Part shown: in pieces, positions 39,073 through 53,100 of the stretch | Numbering within the stretch: position 1 is the first letter of the stretch | Layout: each line of letters starts with the position of its first letter | Origin: Tetracentron sinense | Taxonomy: Eukaryota; Streptophyta; Magnoliopsida; Trochodendrales; Trochodendraceae | Direction of reading: 5' to 3' | NCBI GenBank assembly: GCA_015143295.1 | Contig: CM026554.1 | Location: 31,385,531 to 31,449,530, forward strand | Length of the DNA stretch: 64,000 bases | Made by a program: the position numbers and the translations under genes | Notes under the pieces: model-generated | Databases searched by the model: none | What the model saw: only the letters and a program-made list of their open reading frames with translations | What the model was told of the DNA's origin: nothing

Positions 39073-39660
39073 TAGGGGTGGTTATTGAACAAAATGTTTG
39101 TGAACTACTCGGGCTCGGTTCGTTAAAAGCTCAAGTATCGTTTGTTTATTTAGTAAACAAGCCGAACTTGAACACCGTTTTCGAACTCGTTTAGTAAACG
39201 AGCCAAGCTTGAACACACCCCTGCTCGGCTCGATAAAAGCTCGATTCGATTATATATACATATTAACCTACTAAAATATTTAAAATATACTTATTTCATT
39301 TAAATATGAAAATTAAGTATATATTAGTGAAGATTAATAGTATATAATGTATTTTATATGATTAGAATACCCTTTATATAATTATAATCTTATACTAAAA
39401 TTTTAGTTAACACCATGACTTCTTTGCCAAGGATAATAAAGTGAATTTTTTACCTAATATAAATAGCTATATCCAATAAAACAAGTTGCTCGTGAACTAC
39501 TCGAACTCGGATCGAGTTCAGCTAGTAAAGCTCGAGCTCGGCTCGAGCTCGGTTATTCAATAAACGAGTCAAGCTTGAACATGATTTCCGAGCTCGTTTA
39601 ATAAACGAACAAGCTTGAACACACCACTACTCGGCTTGGCTCGGCTCGATATCACCCCTA
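39073..39660. mobile_element. hAT MITE, TAGGGGTG ends, nested in solo LTR
   Basis: It starts TAGGGGTGGTTATTGAAC and ends TATCACCCCTA, flanked by GGCTTAGG (39065-39072 and 39661-39668). Both ends are packed with GAGCTCGGCTCG-like and AAACGAGCCAAGCTTG-like motifs around a 200-bp AT-rich core. Confidence 0.88.
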
Positions 39661-39866
39661 GGCTTAGGCCTTTTTACTTTCTAACATTATGAAAGGTCCT
39701 TACGACCTTAGAACACATGCCAACACACATTTTTAAACACTACAACATCATTATCATAATTCATACAACCCAAACCATACATTGAAACAATTTGTCTTTA
39801 AAATACACATTTCATGGCAGTATTCACTAGTACTGTGCACATGAAGTTTTGGGGTTTTACAGCCAA

Positions 39867-42600
39867 TCTGTCCACCCATTGACACTCCTACTTACCGGTC
39901 ACCACCCATTGACACCTCTACTTCTACTTCATTAGGAGTTTCCTCCATCGAGAATCGATCTCAGATAACCTCCTATTGAGGGGCAATATTACAAATCCAT
40001 GATTTGCTACTTAATAATTTTGTACGTACCTGATAATTAGGTAATCGCACCAATTGCAACTAGGGCTGTAAATAGAGCGAATTTGAAGCAGATAGTGCTA
40101 TGTTAAAAAATGATTAGTTTAGTAAAACCGACTATCTAAATTCGCTCCGATATCTGGTGGGTACTAAAGAAGGAACCCAAATTTAAATTCAATTAAATAC
40201 TTGAATTTAGATAATATGTGAATTCATCCAATTGGGATAACATGGGTGCCCCATGTTAAACAACAGTTTTGAGAATTAGATGCTTTCTCATTAACTAGGA
40301 ATAATACACACCACGAATCTAACTAGAACTTACCTCCATGATTTTATTTTTCAAAGCTTAAAACCATGAAAAGAGTATTAATCCCTGGGTCCTACATATA
40401 TAAAGTAAGAGATGCTGGTAAATATAAAATGGGCATTTTTAGAGGACTCCACTAAGTGATTGGTGCATAATTGGTACTAGGTATACCCCACAATATTAAT
40501 GGTGGAATACAAATCTCAAATTATATTTATTAATCCAGAATTTCTTACATTCTCTGCAACTAATGAGAAACTAATGAGAGCAAAAACACCAATAAACAAC
40601 AAAAGAAAAGAAAGAACTACATCACTATCTCACTAGGATGCTCACACTCAAGAGGAGCAACAAGAAACCTAATAGACTCTGAACTTTGAAGAGATGAAGA
40701 CATTGAATACTACAAAGGGAAAACAATTTAAAATTTGATGAGATAAAAGATTGAAGACGACGAAGAGATGACTGTAGATGATTGCTTACCTTGCTTAGGT
40801 TTAGGTTTGGGATGATGATTCTTTAGGATATATGGATGATCAAAGCTCTCTACTGCTGCAACACCACCTATACCGATCTGAAGAGGCAAAGAGAATGATG
40901 ATGTTTAGATTTAGGGATTTTTAGGGTTTTTTTTAAAGAATCTTTCTTCCTTGAACTATAAATCCTAGATGTCACTGTTCTCTCTGTTTCATGCATCAAC
41001 TATTCTTAGATGAAGGGTTCAGAAATAATTGGTTTTGTTTCTACTGATCCTTGCCTTTCCTTTCGCCCCTTCGACTACTTTAACTGCTATTTGTGGTTTA
41101 TGAATATTAACCATTGCAATAACGTTGCAATAATGTGGTGTGACTGGTGTCCCATGGAGATGAGGTACAGGAAGCTCAAATGTTAAGGAACAAGGGTGGC
41201 AGAGCTTGAGGAGGAGCTTTGCTAAGGTATGATCCCTAGCTTTTCCTTTATAATGTACTTATCTTTGTTTACTATTATAATGGGAAAGGCAGGCCTAGAT
41301 GATTTTACTGAAATTCCCATACCACCCTTATATAAAAACAAAATTTTGATTTAATGTTTTGCTTTAAAACCCAAACTACCCCTTGCCTTTGATTTAATTT
41401 CCAAACTACCCCTTGCTCTCCTATCTTTAGAATCACAGCCCATTGCAATTGAACTCGGGAGAGTTCAATTGCACCTGTGGGTTAACAAGTGTCCCTTTTA
41501 ATTCCTTCCCCTCGCTCTCACGCGCATCGCACGTGCCACTAGCGAGTTCAATCGCATCCTTGGGTTAACACGTATCCCTTTTAACTCCTATTAACTATGG
41601 TTAACTCCTTCCCCTCACTCTCACGTGCATCGCATGTGCCACCTGCTTGTATTAGTTGATACAACAACATTATTATCTTTATATAAGTAAAATAATTACA
41701 ATATTAACTATTAAAGTTTAAAAGAGTAATAAAGATATACCTGTTGCATCAAATACATTATCAGATCGGATATGACACTATCTGTATACTATTCGTATTT
41801 GATTAGATTATAAACAAATAGTGTAATGGATATATATCCAACATATCCAAATTTGATCTATATCTGTTGTATTATAAACTGGTTAATCAACGTTCAAATC
41901 CGGTTATCTAATCAAGATCGATCCTAATTTGGCCCAATTAATATCAAATTTCAAAAAATTCTAAGTGTATAAAAAATTTATAAATAATTTAATTAAAAAC
42001 AAGAATAGCATTTTATACATTTGAAAAAATAGTAATCTATTATATGTACACACACATGTAAACATAAAATTGAATCGAATCACAATAACTCCGAATTTGA
42101 TTCAATTACAATCGTATTCGAAATAAGATCTGTATCCAATCCGTCGGAAATTGAATCTAATCACAATAACTCCAAATTTGATTAGATTAAAATCGGATTC
42201 GAAATAAGTTCATCCGATCTAACGGATCTACAAACAGATCAATATGACAAGCAGATTATGATCAGCCCTAAATGGATATACGAATCCAATGTATAATCAG
42301 ACAAAGAGGTCAAATCCAAATTCGGATAACGTTGACAGGTCTAGGTTGTGACATGTATCATGTATGGTATAGTGATCGTACATTATAAGTACACGCATAC
42401 AAATGGTCCACAGCGACGGTCTCGTTCGTAGGTTTCTACGTAAGCACGTAGAAATCAGGAACACTAGAAAATCTAGTAAACTTCGGCCTCCCATCACGGA
42501 TCATGCTGCTTCTCCACCGTATTGTTGAGATAGATGCAATTTTCGTGTTGGTCTGGTCTGGATTAATGGACAGTTTTTCTCCAAGTACAAACTACAAACC
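39867..42600. other. Intergenic, no gene recognised
   Basis: No coding domain is visible. TAGGGCTGTAAATAGAG at 40065 looks like a hAT terminus without a proven partner. 41440-41640 contains a direct repeat around GTTAACA(A/C)GT(G/A)TCCCTTTTAA with TCTCACGCGCATCGCACGTGCCAC-like sequence. Confidence 0.35.
42064..42215. repeat. Two-copy direct repeat, about 80 bp
   Basis: TTGAATC(G/T)AATCACAATAACTCC and the following AATTTGATT...ATTCGAAATAAG occur at 42070-42130 and 42152-42212. They end near AGCCCTA (42265), a possible hAT end. Confidence 0.6.
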
Positions 42601-42799
42601 ATAAAGAGGTGAAGTCCCATTGTCGGAGATGGAGCGCTGTATCATGGTTACATTCCTCTTCCGGACCCACCAGATTATTCCCCTAACTGCATGCATGCTA
42701 GACAGCAATTTCCTTTTTGGGTTAAATTACTTCATCACCCCTACTAACTTTCCGAATTTACCAAGCTCTTGCTTTTGTTATTTCTCCTGCAAGAACAAC

Positions 42800-42960
42800 A
42801 ACACTCACTCTTCATTTTTCTTCTTCTCTGTCTCTGTCTCTGTCTCTGGTTTTCCGTTTATCTCTCTCTGCCGTCAGACGAAAAGCTCGGATTTCAGAGA
42901 GCTAAAGACAAGGTTTCTCTCTCTCCGCCAAATTCTGTGGAGGTTTTTCTGTTATAGCTG
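42800..42960 (+). promoter_or_regulatory. Possible 5' leader of the DUF789 gene
   Basis: A pyrimidine-rich stretch with a (TCTCTG)n microsatellite (42824-42850) is followed by CTCTCTC-rich sequence and GT donors after GACAAG (42910) and GTGGAG (42940). The following T-rich sequence to 44080 looks intronic. This is typical of a plant 5' UTR exon, but the link to the DUF789 gene is inferred from position only. Confidence 0.35.
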
Positions 42961-44103
42961 TTAACTGTTAAATTTAGCCAAATTTCCTTATTTTACCAAT
43001 TAGAAACTCTATCTTGATATTTATTTATTTTTTGATTAGATGATTAAGATGCGACCGCAGACATTTTAGCTATTTTTCGAACAATCTAATTTAGATTTTT
43101 TTAATAAAAAATTATTGGTAATTTAAAAGGGTAGCAGACATTTTAGGGGTTTATCAGGCAGATTTAGCGGGAGGTTTTTCTGTTACCAGAATGTCAGTTA
43201 AATTTAGTGAAAGTTCATTTAATTTGTATTATTAATTTTTCTTTTCTCTTGCCCTATCCTTTGCTGGCTGGTTGCCCCACAGGGACTACTCCTTGCTCTT
43301 TGCTTTATTGTTGGATACCATTTACCTGTATTAAATTTTAATTGGTGATTAAATAGGGCAGCATACATTTTAGGTTTTTGGGTGTCTGAATTGCAGTTGA
43401 AGTTAGTGATGCTTTATTTAAACCTGTGGAACTTAATTAGTTTATACAATAAGGGTGTTTTTATCATTTGGTGTTAAATTGGCAGACAGATGCTTTTGGG
43501 GTTCTTTGATAAATATAGTGGAGTTTTATTGGTTATCTGGGTTTCTCTTAAATTTAGTAAAGGTTCTTTTGGGGGATCTGGGTTTCACATTCTTCAAAAT
43601 CATCTATTTGAATTTTACATTGTCGTTTGAAGAATTCTTGATTTCATTTGGTGTTGAATTGCAGACAATAAATAGTTCACTTTCTTGAGGTCATTTGTAT
43701 ATTTTGAAATGTCTCTTAATAGTTATCGCTTGTTGGAGATGTTGTATTTTTAGTTTTCTCCATACCTTCTCTTTAATGGTTGGATCCTGGGGTATTCACA
43801 GAAGCAACTGCTTAGTCATTAGTTTTCTTATTCATATCGAAAAATGTGAATTTTCCTTAGTTTTGTTGTCTCTAATTTGGATGAGAGTTAATTTCCAGGT
43901 TGGAAGAGTAATGAGCTAAATAGGTATAGGTAATTTTGTTTGGCTTTATTTAAATAGGTATAGGTAATTTTGATTTAAGCACAATGTGCTTGGTTTTATT
44001 TAAATAGGTATAGGTAATTTTGTTTTCTCGCTGATCATATTAGGTTATTCAATAAGACTCCAATTAGAAGTTTCCATAGACTGCAAATTAACGACGTGTA
44101 CTG

Positions 44104-47100
44104 ATGAACTGGATGCCCCATTTGGAACTTACACCATGGTTCAATTGGCTTGAGGTACTGCAATTGTTTTGAACTTTTACTGTTTGTGATTATTAGTATG
44201 CACGATACAATCAATTTGGATTCTGTTTGTAGCTATGCTGATATCTAGATATGCTATAAAGGGTTTATGTGACAAATGTTTTCATCATATGCCTCATTGT
44301 TATTTGCTGTACTACTATTTGATGCTTTTTTGGGCATTTTCTGTAAATACAGTTAATTAATATGATTTTACTTGCTAATTTTCAGTTTCTTTCATTTGTG
44401 ATTGATTACTCCACTTTTCTTATTTATATTTACTGGTGTAAGTTTGAAGTGGGTGATACTTCTCTTGAGTTGTATGCCATGCAAAATTTTTCTGATGAGC
44501 CTTTTTGTTGCTTGTTTCATATTGGTAGTGAGAATGCAACTAGGTAGAATGGCTGGAAATTTTCTCATTAGCTCAGGTTAATTGGAGCTATTTTTATAGC
44601 GTTATCATTATTGTACGGTGAAGAACATTATTTTTACTCAGTGGACCTGTCGTTTCTTCTCTTCTGTTCTACCCTGTCCTAGTAGTTTGGCCTTTGAATG
44701 TAAATTCATATCACTCATTCCCAACTTTGGATACTTCAACGATCAAATGCTATAACATAATGTGGAATTAACTAAGATCAGATTTCTGTATGATGGTTGT
44801 AAGAGTGACTTTTTCTGTAGACAGGCCTTATTAATAGTTTAGTTGAGCAAACTTCTTGGTGGATAAGTTCTCACTTTTATTTCGCTATTCTCTATGTTCA
44901 ATTTTATTTTGTGAAATCTCTATGTTAACAAATGGTTTATTTTGAGGCTAAGTAGTCACTACATATGCACATGGCTACAAGCTTGTCGATTATTCATTTC
45001 AACTGGCCCAATATGCGATAGCTTTTATGGAGGGACCATTCAAGACTGCTAATTTTCTTCTACAAGGGTGTGGCAGGTTCAGGATGTTATATAAGAAAAT
45101 GAACCCCAATACCCACCACCATCATCCAAGGTATTAAAATTCAAATTCGCGGAAAGTTTAACAGGTCAGGGTAAACAAATTTTTGACCAAATTTTACATC
45201 GAAAAATGGATTTCGTTGAAACTTTTAGGAATGCTAAAACAAACACAATACACCTTAGGGATCAAAACATGCTAATAATAACAAATTATATAAGAGATGC
45301 ATTTGGAATGGGGAGAAGACACGTTGGTGGTAGTGGATCGTACTTCATTTATAAGAATGCATTTACCACCATTCACTTAATCACAAGACAAGTCACATAA
45401 ACTTGCAAGCTTATATAATGAAATAACAAAAAAGTCAAAAATGCCAAAGATAAAGTATTTTACAAAAGTTATAAAAAAACTATCTCCTCGACCTATAAGG
45501 GGAGATCTTCATCCTCCTCTAAAAGGGATCTTCTTCATCTTAGGTGATGAGCTTCGTCTGCCCAACTTCCTAATGCCGAGTTTCTTCCTCCATCAAGTAA
45601 CTCTCCATACCTAGCATTGAGGCTTTCTGGTAGTCAGCATCATCCTCAAGATCTTCCTCATGTGGAAATGGAAGATCTATTGACTCTCCTCTTATCTCCC
45701 GAGGCACTGTATGCCCAAAAAGTCTCTCCACTTTCCTCATACTCCCAGACGTGCTAGTACTAGTAGCAAATGTCCCGGTAACATCGCGACGTCTCTTTCC
45801 AGCTAGATGCCTATGCATGACTTGTCTAGTCTGATTGAGACGCCATGACAATCTATTACATCTAGCTAACCCATGTTATGTGTTACTTCCAAAGTTCTGA
45901 ATGTCGATATCGTAGAACATGTTGCACCAACATCGGGGATATAATGTTTCGCGGGGATTATATCGCACGTCGAAGGAAAAATTGGGAAAAACATAGAATT
46001 TTACGGGTGAAACTTCAAGAAATTTTAAAATAGATGTTAATACACATTTAAGAATAATTAAAAAAACCAATGTACATAAGAATGCAATGGGAAGGGGGGC
46101 AAAGATATGCGCTGACGACAATATTTGATTGACTAATATTGATATAACTTACAAGCTCCACAAGTTCTTTGGGATAAGAAGTGAGAGATGCCGTTTATTG
46201 TTGAGGTCACCTAGTAACCTTGTGGGCTTGTAATTGTTTGCTTTTGTAGTTAGCTTACACCTATGTAAACTGCTCTTTGCTCTAATATATATGATTTACC
46301 AATCAAAAAAAAAATTGATATAACTTACATAAAATTTTTCATTCATAATCAATCATAAATCATAATAATAAAAATATACTATTCAAAGTTTCATACATAA
46401 TACATCCATAATCCAACCCACCCCAAGAACTAAAGTCAGAGCCACATGGAGTTTCACGGAGGCTCGAAGTCATCTCTGTCATGACCATAGCTATCAAACA
46501 TCCGTATATTTACCTGTATACTACCTATATAATACTTTTAAGGGGGTCGCCGTTTAAAACAACGTACTTTTGCCGTGTTATGTATTATACGCATATCTCC
46601 GTATAATACCCGTACAATACGCGTAATTTTGCCATACTTTTACCGTGTTAAATGCATATTCCATATTAAATGATTGTTACTAGTTAATATAATGATTTTT
46701 ATTTATTTAAAACAATTAATTGTTTTTAATTTTCTTGTACTTTTCCTTTGTTTTCGCCAGATAACACCCGTACTTCCCAAACGGATCATTTTCGTATAAT
46801 ACCCGTTCCCGTACTTGGTAACTATGGTCATGACTAAGCACCATGACGTATAATCACGTACATAATGTTGGTTGGTACTCATCTGGTCCAAAATGTAACA
46901 ACACTCTCATCGGTAGATACTGTGGTTACTGAGGCATAACTATTACTCTGAGCCCTTAAGATTCGAAAAACGCCTTGCAATTTGGAAGATGAAATTTGGC
47001 CCGGATGGCTAAAAACCGAATTTTAGCATTGAATTATATTATTTGGAATTTAAATTTGGGAGTATTTTTAATGAATTTAAATGGAGGATACCTAGTATAT

Positions 47101-50100
47101 ACTTAATTTTTTTTTTGTAGAGCTTGAATATAAGTCTTTTTCTGCTGAATTGTTAGTTGACTTTTTGACCCCGCATATGAAAATATTTTTGAAGACTAAA
47201 ATATGAGTCACCAAAGTTTTGGGTTTTAGTAATGTTTTGATAGAGTAGAATATGTTTTTAAGATTTGAAACTTCCCCAGGCATTGACTCATTTTTCTCCT
47301 ATCAAGGACCTGAAGGAGCCTCTAAAGGACTTTACCAGATAACCTCTTATAGTTTCAATCACTTCCTTAATGGTTTATTGCCATCCAGTAAAACGCATCC
47401 TGCTCAACCCATAACACATTAAGCATTTCCCTCTGACTTCTTTCAGTGATCTGGTTCGATAGACCACTCTTTGATTCGTCTACCACCAGTTCAAATGACT
47501 TAGATTCAACCGCAAACATACGCTTCCTCGACCCCATTATCGTACTGGTTTTGGTGCCGGTGTTTGAAAGAGTCTTCACTTCCCGAAGTCACAAATACCC
47601 ATTTAACATTCAACACTTCAGCACCAAGCTCTGTTCTCTAGCTCATGGTGTCAAAATTTGACTCAATTCCGCCGAAGTTGACTGAATTGAATCGACTTCC
47701 GTAGTGTCCGAAGCGAAATGCACTTGTATTTAAAAATACCGGACTTCCAGGTAAATTTCGGCGAATTTCAGTAAACTTTGACCGAAACTGAAAAAAAAAG
47801 TGTTGAGAAAATGCAGAACTTCGGTGGAAGTTAACCGAAGTGTACAAAAAAATCTGCAAATTGAAGGACTTTTAAGTTTTAACTTGAAAGGGTAATGTTG
47901 GTTTCACTCGATTTAAACTTATTTTCTTCATAAGGAAAGACATATGTCCGTAGCCTTGACCTTGTGATAAATATAATTAGCTTTAAAAAAGAGTAATGCT
48001 AGCATTAACCTTATTATAAATTATAATTTTATTATTAGAGTGTGGATAGCATTAACCTTGTTATAAATTATAATTTTATTATTAGAATGATCTTATTATT
48101 AATATATTATGCCCATAAGGACTTTTTAGTAATATTAAGAAATTAAATAATTTTCTAATAGTATTTCATAAATTAAAAATTATTTAACTACCCATCTCCT
48201 CCTCTCTTCTTATGTTTGATTCAGTCCTGTAAAATCATTGAACTCATCAATTGCAGATTGAAATAGGTTTAGAAACAATTGAATTTCAATTATTTATCAA
48301 CTTTAATATGCATTCATAAGTTTTTTAGTTTAGGTTTCTAAAACAATTAACATGGACAATCATTGAAAAATAAAGAGAATACAACATATCCCCTTTAGTT
48401 GACAAATATGATAAAATATAGTTAAAAAATTGACAATATAGAGATATATCAAGAATAAATTACAGCTCAGAGAAGCAAACAACAGATGTCACTTAACATG
48501 ATTCTCACATTTGAGTACTACATGCTTGCATCAGTAATATAACGAATTTTAGATGCGTATTTGTACTTAAATATTGAATTTCTAAAGTTTCATCTTAGAT
48601 TTCCGATGTTTCCTTAAAGTTTCATAGACTTCTTTAATTTTTACATAACTTCCTTGGACTTCCTTAAACTTCTCCGAAATATGTCAACTTCTTTAGAGAC
48701 CGAAGTTTATACTGAAACCGAAGTTTAATACCTTGCTTCGGCTTCAGCACCAGACATCAAAATTGGATGTGTATGAACCTATCAAATCAATAGGTTGGGG
48801 TGCTAACACCAAATGTTTGCCACAAAAGCATTTGATTCCCCATGTAAGAGTAAGAAAAATTATTTTTGAGAAAATGGGTAATCTTGCTAGGTGAAATGCA
48901 TATTAGTCAATGAAAAGATCAAATCAACAGGTTGGCCACAAAAGCGTTTTGATTCCCATGTAAGAGGAAGAAAAATAATTTTTGAATCATGGGTAATCTT
49001 GCCAGGTGAAATGCATATTAGTCAATGAAAAGAAACTGCTGTAGAAATTGAGAGCATTTTGTCACTTGCGATGGGATGGGCTAAGAGAGATAATTCCACA
49101 CCACCTTATGAAGAAAAAACTCACCCGGAATAGGGAACAAAGATTGCTGCAAAAGTCTTACTGAGAACTGCCTATGATAACTTCTAGACCACTTTCTACA
49201 ATCCTTGATCTTAGGGCAAAGGCCAGACGAGGTTATGCGCTTCAATTATCGAACCATATCTCCGATTTCTCAATCATTTAGGTCCCGACGCATCCTCGGA
49301 CACCAAACCACCTCCGCTGTGTTCCTCTCATATGAATCTTCCACTAGGGCGTCCTTGTTGGAAGCTAGGACAAATAGATTACCAAAATCATTCATAAGCC
49401 GAGTAGATCCAGGCCACACATCCTTCCAGAACCTGACCTCCGATCCTCTCCCTGCCCGAAAGCTAAAATGAGGCACAACAAAGTTGGCCATTGCCATAAT
49501 TCCCTTCCAAAACCCCAGTCCATGAATGCCTTTGACTCCCCGAGGGATCCAACACGACATTTTCCCATACTTGGCTACTATCACAGCTTGCCACAAACTG
49601 TCCCTCTCTTCCCAAAATCTCCACACTAATTTGCCTAACAGAACTTTATTCACTTTGAAGAGTGTTTTAAGATTCAAACCTGCTTCTTCCAAAGGTCGAC
49701 ACAATTGAGACCATGCAACTAAGTGATATTTGACTTTATCCTCTCTCTCGTTCCATAGAAACGTCCTCTGGAGTTTTTCTATAGAAGTGGCCACGTTGCA
49801 TGGAATGGTAAGAGTAGACTTGAAGAAAACGGGGAGGCTTCGTAATGTGTTTCTGATAAGAGTTAATTTTCTCCATTTCAATAAATAGGATGATTTCCAC
49901 CTTGATAGTCTCTTTGCTATTCTGTCTAACATTAGATTTGACACTGATTTCGCTTTATAGCTAGCTCCCAAAGGCATGTCAAGATACACTGAAGGGAGCG
50001 ATCCCACTTGCCATCCTAGACAAATAGCTAGGTGATCTAGGATAGGCACCTCCCTTACCTGAAGGATCTCAGACTTAGCTAGATTGACTCGCAATCCTAA

Positions 50101-53100
50101 CACTGCTTCAAAACATCTAAGAATACAATGGAGGTATAGAAGGTCCCTTCGTGATGCTCGACCAAAGATAAGAGTCACATCCACAAATTGGAGGTGAGAA
50201 TTCTCAACCTGTTAGCACCAACCCAAAATCCTTCTAAAAACATCCCTTCTGCTCTAGACAACATCCGACTAAGGGCCTCTGAGATAATCACAAAGAGAAA
50301 TGGGGAGAGTGGATCCCCTTGTCTCAAGCCCCTGGAACTAGGGAAGTAGCCCACTGAACTACCGTTGACTAGTATGGAAAAGGTCACTGAGGACATGCAG
50401 CCCCACATCCATTGCCTCCATTTCATCCCGAATCTCATTTTGCCTAGAACATAAATGACAAACTCCCAATTGAGATGGTCGTACGCCTTCTCCATATCTA
50501 CCTTGCAGAGGATGCCTGGGGTCCTAGATCGCACCCTAGAATCAATACACTCATTAGCAATTAGATTCCATCTAAAATTTGGTAGCCTCCTACAAATGCA
50601 CTCTGTTGAGGAGAAATTAGTGAGACCATCACCACCTTGAGACAGGCCGCCAACACCTTAGAAAGAATTTTGTACAAGCTACTCACAAGGCTAATGGGAC
50701 GATAGTCTTTGAGGTTTACAGCCCCCTCCTTTTTTGGAATCAATACCAGAAATGTGTTATTAATCACCCTGTCAAATCGCCCTGTATCAAAAAGTTCCTG
50801 CATCACTTCCATGAAATCTCGTCCCACTATCTCCCAACATCCCCTATAGAATTCAATGGTAAGTCTATCTGGCCCAGGTGTCTTGTCACTAGCCATCCCT
50901 CGAATTGCACGAAGCACCTCGTCTTCCCCAAACGGAGCCTCAAGAGCCGCTCTTTGATCTTGGGACAGCCCATCAAAGTGTAGCCCATCCACTCGAGGGC
51001 GCCAAACTTCCCTCTCACGATACATCTCCTTATAGGAAGAGATCACACTGGCTTCAATCTCACTCTTTTCCGCCTTCCACGATCCTTCCACCCTCAACTT
51101 GGATATGAAATTCTTTGTTCTATTGTAATTCGCCATTCTATGAAAAAACTGTGTTACTATCACCCTCTTTCAACCATCTGGTTCTAACTTTTTGTTTCCA
51201 GCTGATTTCTTCTAACTTAAGAGTGGACATGTATTCTATTTTCTTGGCTTCTCTTTCTCAAGATTCGGAAGGCGATAGGTCGCGAGCCTCGGCTAAGACA
51301 TCCAATGTTTCTATGCCCCTTAATAACCTAGAAAGCCACTCCTAAATGTGACTAAAAACATCCTTGTTCCAAATTTTAAGATGATCCTTCAAGGATTTTA
51401 ATTTAAGTCCGAATCTAGTGCTGGTTAACCCCCGTACACTGATTTGGTTCCACACGTCAGCTACTAGAATTTTAAACCTCTCGTCCTCGAGCTACATGTT
51501 GTCGAAGCGGAAACGACTAGGTCCCCCTAAAAAACTCCCCGACTCCAATAAGAGGGGCACATGATCTGAGATGAGTCTAAAAAGAGAAATTTGTGTAACA
51601 TTTGGGAAGTATGCCTCCCATTCCTGATCCACCAGAAAACGATCTAGATGGCTTGCTACCTGATTGTTACCTATTTGAGACCATGTGAATTGAGCCCCCC
51701 TCGTTGGGTAATCTATCAACCCATAGCGAAAAATGAATGCCCCGAAACGCCTCATCTTAGCTGTGAGAACTCTTCCCCCTTCTTTTCCGAGGAGAATCTG
51801 ATACTGTTAAAATCTCCACCCAGGGCACCACGGCTGACCCCACCTCACACTAACGTCATCCAATTCGGTCTACAAATCCAGATCTTCTGCTCTCCCCACT
51901 AGGCCATATACCCCTGGGAATACCCATGTAAAGTCCTCCCCAATCATACGACATAAGGTGGATATCGAAAAAGCGCCATTTTCTGAGTCTTATCACCTTC
52001 ACTTTTGACTTATCCCACATTAGCGAGATACCCCCAGAAGCTCCTAATGAAGGGAGTTCAATCCAGCCCGGAGCCTGACTTCCCCACATGTCCCTAATAT
52101 GATAATCCTGGGCAACTGTTAATTTGGTTTCCTGAATACATAGGATCGACGGATGCTTTATTTGAACAAACTTCTTGATCGCCACTCTCTTCTCCAGCTG
52201 CCCCAAACCCCTAATATTCCATGAGATAATGGAGAGGCTTGTCATCTAACCACTCGGCGCTCCCTGACGGACCTTGGGCTGCAAGACTCTCCTCTATTCC
52301 AAACTTATCATAATTGACATCGAAAACTAGCCGTCTCACCCCCATAGACGAAGCCCCTCTCCGATCTGCTGAAGGTCTGACTCTGGATTTATCCCTGCTC
52401 CTCACTTCCACCCTTCAATTCTTTGAAAAAAATCTCTGGGCTCGGAATCATGACAATCCAAAGATAGGCCCATAACCTTACCTACCCCCTCCATCTGATT
52501 CACTACCTAGTTAGACATGTCCTCCTATCGCATCTGAGGAAGCAAAACCAGGCTCTTCCCCTGTATCTGCTGCACTGATTCTACCCTGTTATCGAGATCT
52601 TGGTCCCCAAGATATTGAACCATTTTACCTCCAAATGTTCCTGAATCTGGAGTCGAGAGAATATTTACCTGGCTTGCCATGACTTTCAGTAATGGGCTGG
52701 GTTGATTAGAACATCAGAGTTGATTCAGCTCTGGCTCAGAAGGGGCATTATCATTTCCGCATCCACCTGATGGTACTTCTCCAAAGCAATCTTGATTTTC
52801 CAAACCTTCCAAGGGAACATGCATGGGGAAGATCTGCTCGATGACTTCTGTCCCCCTTGTTGGGGATATTACTGGTGTGGGAATCTCTTCCCTTACCAAG
52901 CAAGGTGAGGCCTAATTCTTGACACCCCGTCCCGGCAATACTTCCTCAACACAAATTAGACTCGGATTACTGGGATGAGAGCCTGCAGAGAAAACACCCT
53001 GTTCTTCTTCAAGATGCTGATCGTATCCCACCTCTGACCTAGATGAGGCCATATGCTCATCACAACAGAGACCTTGGGCTGATGGCGTACACCTTGAATT

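Larger units (their letters stand above)
37143..39861 (-). mobile_element. Solo LTR with GCCAA duplication and nested MITE
   Basis: On the plus strand it begins TGTCACGCCCCAAAATTCC and ends AGTTTTGGGGTTTTACA, with TG...CA ends and an inverted GCCCCAAAA / TTTTGGGG pair. GCCAA flanks it (37138-37142 and 39862-39866). Its promoter (palindrome array then CTATAAATAG at 38725-38734) reads on the minus strand. Removing the nested MITE with its duplicated target leaves about 2123 bp. No internal retroviral-type domains or second LTR are present. Confidence 0.82.
45127..46977. mobile_element. Nested DNA transposon in DUF789 intron
   Basis: The ends CAAGGTATTAAAATTC and, inverted, CAAGGCGTTTTTCGAATC match a CAAGG-type terminus; a relative starts CAAGGTTTTG at 17835. 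Colinearity with 17900-18470 is broken exactly by a LINE fragment (46154-46313) and a MITE (46486-46826). No target duplication of the outer element was resolved. Confidence 0.55.

Noticed and set aside
40065..42271. 2.2-kb hAT element with TAGGGCTG ... CAGCCCTA ends
   Set aside because: Flanking octamers (ATTGCAAC and AATGGATA) do not match; the ends may belong to separate elements.
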